Shown piece after piece: positions 61,327 through 64,000 of a stretch of 64,000 nt of DNA (position 1 is the stretch's first letter; each line of letters starts with the position of its first letter). The translations under genes and the position numbers were made by a program. The notes below the pieces were generated by a model, which saw only the letters and a list, made by a program, of their open reading frames with translations, did no database searches and had not been told where the DNA came from. The stretch comes from Mucilaginibacter aquatilis. Lineage in GTDB: Bacteria > Bacteroidota > Bacteroidia > Sphingobacteriales > Sphingobacteriaceae. Location of the stretch: positions 124,001 to 188,000 of the forward strand of contig NZ_WQLA01000002.1 of assembly GCF_009755275.1 (NCBI RefSeq), in the 5' to 3' direction.

Positions 61327-62349
61327 TTATCTCCAACCTAAAGCCGGTGCCACATGCTCTAAAATGGACGATAGCACATGTATATTGTAATCAACACCTA
61401 AGGTATTTGGAATGGTTAGCAGTAGTGTATCAGCCTCCTGTATAGCTTCGTCTGTGGCCAGTTCTTTAATAAGTTTATCAGGTTCGGCAGCGTAGCTACG
61501 GCCAAATACGGCTCTTTGATTGGCTTCAATATAACCAAAGCTATCTGATGCCTTACCTTGCTGACCAAAGTAAGCCCTATCCATATCATTTACCAGTGCA
61601 AAAATGGACCTGCTAACCGAAACACGGGGCTCGTGCTGGCGTCCTGCTTTTTTCCATGCCTCTTTGTACAATCGTATTTGCTCGGCTTGCTGAATATGAA
61701 AAGGTTTGCCATTTTCATCAAACTTTAGGGTGGAGCTTTGCAGATGCATACCATTCTCTGCCGCCCACACTGCAGTAGCATTTGATGCGGCTCCCCACCA
61801 AATACGATTGCGTAAACCCGGCGAGTGTGGCTCAAGACGCAACAGGCCCGGTGGATTTGGAAACATGGGCTGCGGATTAGGCTGTGCAAAGCCAACTCCT
61901 GATAGCTTATCCAAAAAAGCCAATGCTTTTTGGCGACCCATATCGGCGTCTGTTTCACCCTCGGCAGGCTCATAGCCAAAGTAACGCCAGCCCTCAATTA
62001 CCTGCTCTGGCGACCCACGGCTGATTCCTAATTGCAATCGTCCGTTAGAAATTAAGTCGGCTGCGCCTGCATCTTCCACCATATACATGGGGTTTTCGTA
62101 GCGCATATCAATTACACCGGTACCTATCTCTATTTTATTGGTTTTTGCACCAACGGCGGCCAGTAGTGGAAACGGTGATGCCAACTGGCGGGCAAAATGA
62201 TGTACACGAAAATATGCGCCATCTAAACCAATTTGTTCGGCAGCAACCGCCAGGTCAATTGATTGTAGCAGTGTATCGCCTGCTGTGCGGGTTTCATATG
62301 ACGGATGGTTTGCCCAATGCCCAAATGATAAAAATCCTATGCTCTTCAT
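61327..62349 (-). CDS. LLM-class flavin-dependent oxidoreductase
   Basis: 340 aa from ATG 62349 (MKSIGFLSFGHWANHP). Luciferase-like barrel with SIDLAVAAEQIGLDGAYFRVHHFA, IEIGTGVIDMRYENPMYMVEDAGAADLISNGRLQLGISRGSPEQV and the C-terminal LLLTIPNTLGVDYNIHVLSSI region. F420- or FMN-dependent; in Bacteroidota FMN is more likely. Substrate unknown. Confidence 0.88.
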   Translation of the reverse strand: MKSIGFLSFGHWANHPSYETRTAGDTLLQSIDLAVAAEQIGLDGAYFRVHHFARQLASPFPLLAAVGAKTNKIEIGTGVIDMRYENPMYMVEDAGAADLISNGRLQLGISRGSPEQVIEGWRYFGYEPAEGETDADMGRQKALAFLDKLSGVGFAQPNPQPMFPNPPGLLRLEPHSPGLRNRIWWGAASNATAVWAAENGMHLQSSTLKFDENGKPFHIQQAEQIRLYKEAWKKAGRQHEPRVSVSRSIFALVNDMDRAYFGQQGKASDSFGYIEANQRAVFGRSYAAEPDKLIKELATDEAIQEADTLLLTIPNTLGVDYNIHVLSSILEHVAPALGWR

Positions 62350-62438
62350 CAATAATACTTGTTTAAACAAATATACACAACGTAATATCATTCATACGTC
62401 ATCACTTATAAGGCTATTACGGCGTAGTACAAAGCAAC

Positions 62439-62466
62439 AAAGCCACTACAATAATGCAGTGGCTTT
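62439..62466. terminator. Hairpin between LLM and sod genes
   Basis: AAAGCCACT (62439-62447) and AGTGGCTTT (62458-62466) with a 10-nt loop; A and T flanks are moderate, so it may terminate the sod transcript. Two bidirectional uses are possible. Confidence 0.55.
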
Positions 62467-62494
62467 GAATTTTATGCGATTAAGCCAAAATTTA

Positions 62495-63109
62495 CTATTT
62501 AGCTTTTTTGTAAAGCTCAGCTACGTGGTTCCAGTTAATAACGTTCCAGATAGCAGCTAAGTAATCAGGACGCTTATTTTGGTACTTTAAGTAATAAGCG
62601 TGCTCCCAAACATCGATACCTAAAATTGGGGTACCTTTCACGGTAATTTCAGGAAGATCCATTAACGGGTTATCCTGATTAGGAGTTGAAGTTACGGCAA
62701 GCTTTTTATCAGCAGTAACAACTAACCAAGCCCAGCCCGAACCAAAACGGGTTGCACCAGCTTCGTTCATTTTGGTTTTCAATTCATCAAATGAACCAAA
62801 AGTGCTTTTAATAGCATCAGCAAGTTCGCCGGTAGGTTCGCCACCACCGTTGGGTGAAAGCAAAGTCCAGAATAAAGTATGGTTATAGTGACCGCCACCA
62901 TTGTTGCGAACTGCAGCCGGAAACTTAGAAATGTGCTTTACAATTTCTTCGATATTGCTGTTTGCCTCAGGCTTACCTTCTAAAGCTTTGTTTAAGTTAG
63001 TTACATAAGCCTGGTGGTGTTTACCATGGTGAATTTCCATAGTAGCTTTATCAATGTGCGGTTCCAGTGCGTCGGTTGCGTATGGTAACGCCGGTAATTC
63101 AAATGACAT
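62495..63109 (-). CDS. sod: Superoxide dismutase (Fe/Mn type)
   Basis: 204 aa, full length for the family. Metal ligands in [14 protein letters not shown] (His), NHTLFW (His), and [25 protein letters not shown] (Asp and His). Detoxifies superoxide in the cytoplasm. Iron or manganese cannot be told from the sequence alone. Core genome gene. Confidence 0.95.
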   Translation of the reverse strand: MSFELPALPYATDALEPHIDKATMEIHHGKHHQAYVTNLNKALEGKPEANSNIEEIVKHISKFPAAVRNNGGGHYNHTLFWTLLSPNGGGEPTGELADAIKSTFGSFDELKTKMNEAGATRFGSGWAWLVVTADKKLAVTSTPNQDNPLMDLPEITVKGTPILGIDVWEHAYYLKYQNKRPDYLAAIWNVINWNHVAELYKKAK

Positions 63110-63190
63110 AGTGACTATTTTTTTAAGGTTAAAAAAAGATGTATCCTCGCAAATATAAAGGGTTCAACCTCATATTTGTTCAGATTATTG

Positions 63191-63667
63191 TTAAGTTTTG
63201 TTTCGTTTGCTCCTGAAAAACTCGCGCACCAGTTCCGCGCATTCATTTTCCTTTATACCGCCGGTAATGATGGTTTTGGGATGAGTAACCTTTTGGTTAA
63301 GCCTGCCAAATCCAAGCCTGGCATCATAGGCGCCAAACACAATTTTACCTACCTGAAACCAATACGAGGCGCCAGCGCACATTACGCAAGGCTCCATAGT
63401 AACATAAAGGGTGCAGTCTTTTAAATACTTGCCGCCCAAGTGATTTGCAGCAGCAGTTAACGCCTGCATTTCTGCGTGGGCACTTACATCGTTAAGTCGC
63501 TCAGTGAGGTTATGGCCCCTCCCAATAATTTTTCCCTGGCAGGTAACAATAGCGCCAATTGGTATTTCATCTTCACTATAGGCCAGTCGTGCTTCACGCA
63601 AGGCTTCACCCATAAAAAATTCATCAGGCGATACGCTGCCTTCGTTATCGAAACTAATAAAACGCAT
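63191..63667 (-). CDS. tadA: TadA-family nucleoside deaminase
   Basis: 158 aa with zinc site HAEMQAL (His-Ala-Glu) and PCVMCAGA (Cys pair), MGEALREARLAYSEDEIPIGAIV at the start. Matches tRNA-specific adenosine-34 deaminase. Overlaps or abuts the CsaA-like gene (ATG/TAA overlap at 63667). A nucleoside-deaminase role is the alternative. Confidence 0.85.
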   Translation of the reverse strand: MRFISFDNEGSVSPDEFFMGEALREARLAYSEDEIPIGAIVTCQGKIIGRGHNLTERLNDVSAHAEMQALTAAANHLGGKYLKDCTLYVTMEPCVMCAGASYWFQVGKIVFGAYDARLGFGRLNQKVTHPKTIITGGIKENECAELVREFFRSKRNKT

Positions 63668-64000
63668 TATATAAGTTTGCTTCCGTTAGGTACAGGTCTT
63701 TCAACTGTGGTTAATACAATATCACCATTTTCGTCGGCCAGGCCGGTAACTAAAAACTGCGACATAAAATTAGCAATCTGCTTTTCAGGAAAGTTTACTA
63801 CACCTAGTATCTGCCGGCCAATTAGTTCCTCCTTTGTGTAATGTTTAGTGATTTGAGCACTCGACCATTTTTTGCCAAGGTCGCCAAAATCCACCCGCAA
63901 TTGATAAGCGGGTTTACGGGCTTCAGGAAAATCTCTTACTTCCATAATTGTTCCTGCTCTTAACTCTACCTTTTCAAAATCGTTCCAGGAGATTGTTTCC
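63667..64000 (-). CDS. csaA: CsaA-like tRNA-binding protein (5' end outside the window)
   Basis: The frame continues past the window edge: codons 63946-64000 encode [18 protein letters not shown] directly before the internal Met at 63945, matching the CsaA N-terminus. The visible protein has [51 protein letters not shown] and the VPNGSKL end typical of the EMAP/CsaA OB-fold. About 110 residues are visible. Confidence 0.88.
   Translation of the reverse strand, partial: ETISWNDFEKVELRAGTIMEVRDFPEARKPAYQLRVDFGDLGKKWSSAQITKHYTKEELIGRQILGVVNFPEKQIANFMSQFLVTGLADENGDIVLTTVERPVPNGSKLI

Overview
The window looks like a chromosome segment of a Bacteroidota bacterium, most likely Sphingobacteriaceae (Mucilaginibacter or Pedobacter type). 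The reasons are TAnnTTTG-type -7 promoter boxes, few Shine-Dalgarno sites, a GH43/GH31 glycan-degradation cluster with a propeller/AraC regulator, a TPR sensor kinase, and Bacteroidota-type tyrosine recombinases and Mob proteins. The family-level placement is inference.

Layout. (1) 1-5.38 kb is chromosomal: a FAD/NAD(P)-binding protein, a DUF2383 protein, a DUF1543 protein and unknowns. (2) A tRNA-Asp(GTC) gene at 5380-5453 is the integration target. Its 3' end is repeated at 47095-47123 and, with a 1-nt insertion, at 49962-49987. This defines a ~41.7 kb integrated island and a ~2.9 kb degraded second element in tandem. (3) 49.99-64 kb is chromosomal: three GH43 enzymes, a GH31 enzyme, a SusR/HTCS-like regulator, an AraC regulator, an SDR, an LLM-class flavoprotein, superoxide dismutase, TadA and a partial CsaA.

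The island is a mosaic. It carries an integrase beside the tRNA, an ADP-ribosyltransferase-like toxin with a 53-aa partner, a second HTH/integrase module with a phosphoesterase, and a third tyrosine recombinase. It also has a mobilisation module (relaxase, accessory Mob protein, very structured oriT-like DNA). The most striking locus is 13.0-15.1 kb. A sigma factor with two sigma-4-like regions is translationally coupled to a TnpB/Cas12f-like protein that has lost its RuvC catalytic residues and zinc ribbon. A highly structured non-coding stretch follows directly downstream and looks like a guide-RNA scaffold plus guide. I read this as an RNA-guided transcription-activation module. A divergent XRE regulator with an operator array in the shared promoter region probably controls it.

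Further along the island are a small proline-rich exported peptide with a TPR histidine kinase and response regulator, two small Cys-containing proteins, and an HsdR_N-like nuclease. Next comes a seven-gene cluster with a vWA-like lipoprotein, a membrane protein, a tubulin/FtsZ-like protein, a large actin/Hsp70-like ATPase and a MotA/MotB-like (ZorA/ZorB-like) motor pair. After a DUF4236/SH3 membrane protein comes an E2-E1 fusion with a JAB peptidase and a small Gly-ending protein (ubiquitin-like conjugation). Last is an ABC three-component conflict system with a PD-(D/E)XK effector. One palindrome, TACGG(G/A)TT(C/T)CCGTA, lies upstream of three separate operons (peptide/kinase/regulator, a 69-aa protein, and the E2-E1/JAB operon), which suggests a single regulon. 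The degraded second element holds the C-terminal part of an adenosine-deaminase-like protein (RADAR RdrB-like, inferred) and an integrase with an in-frame TGA. Both HTH/integrase modules share an A9 tract placed for a -1 shift.
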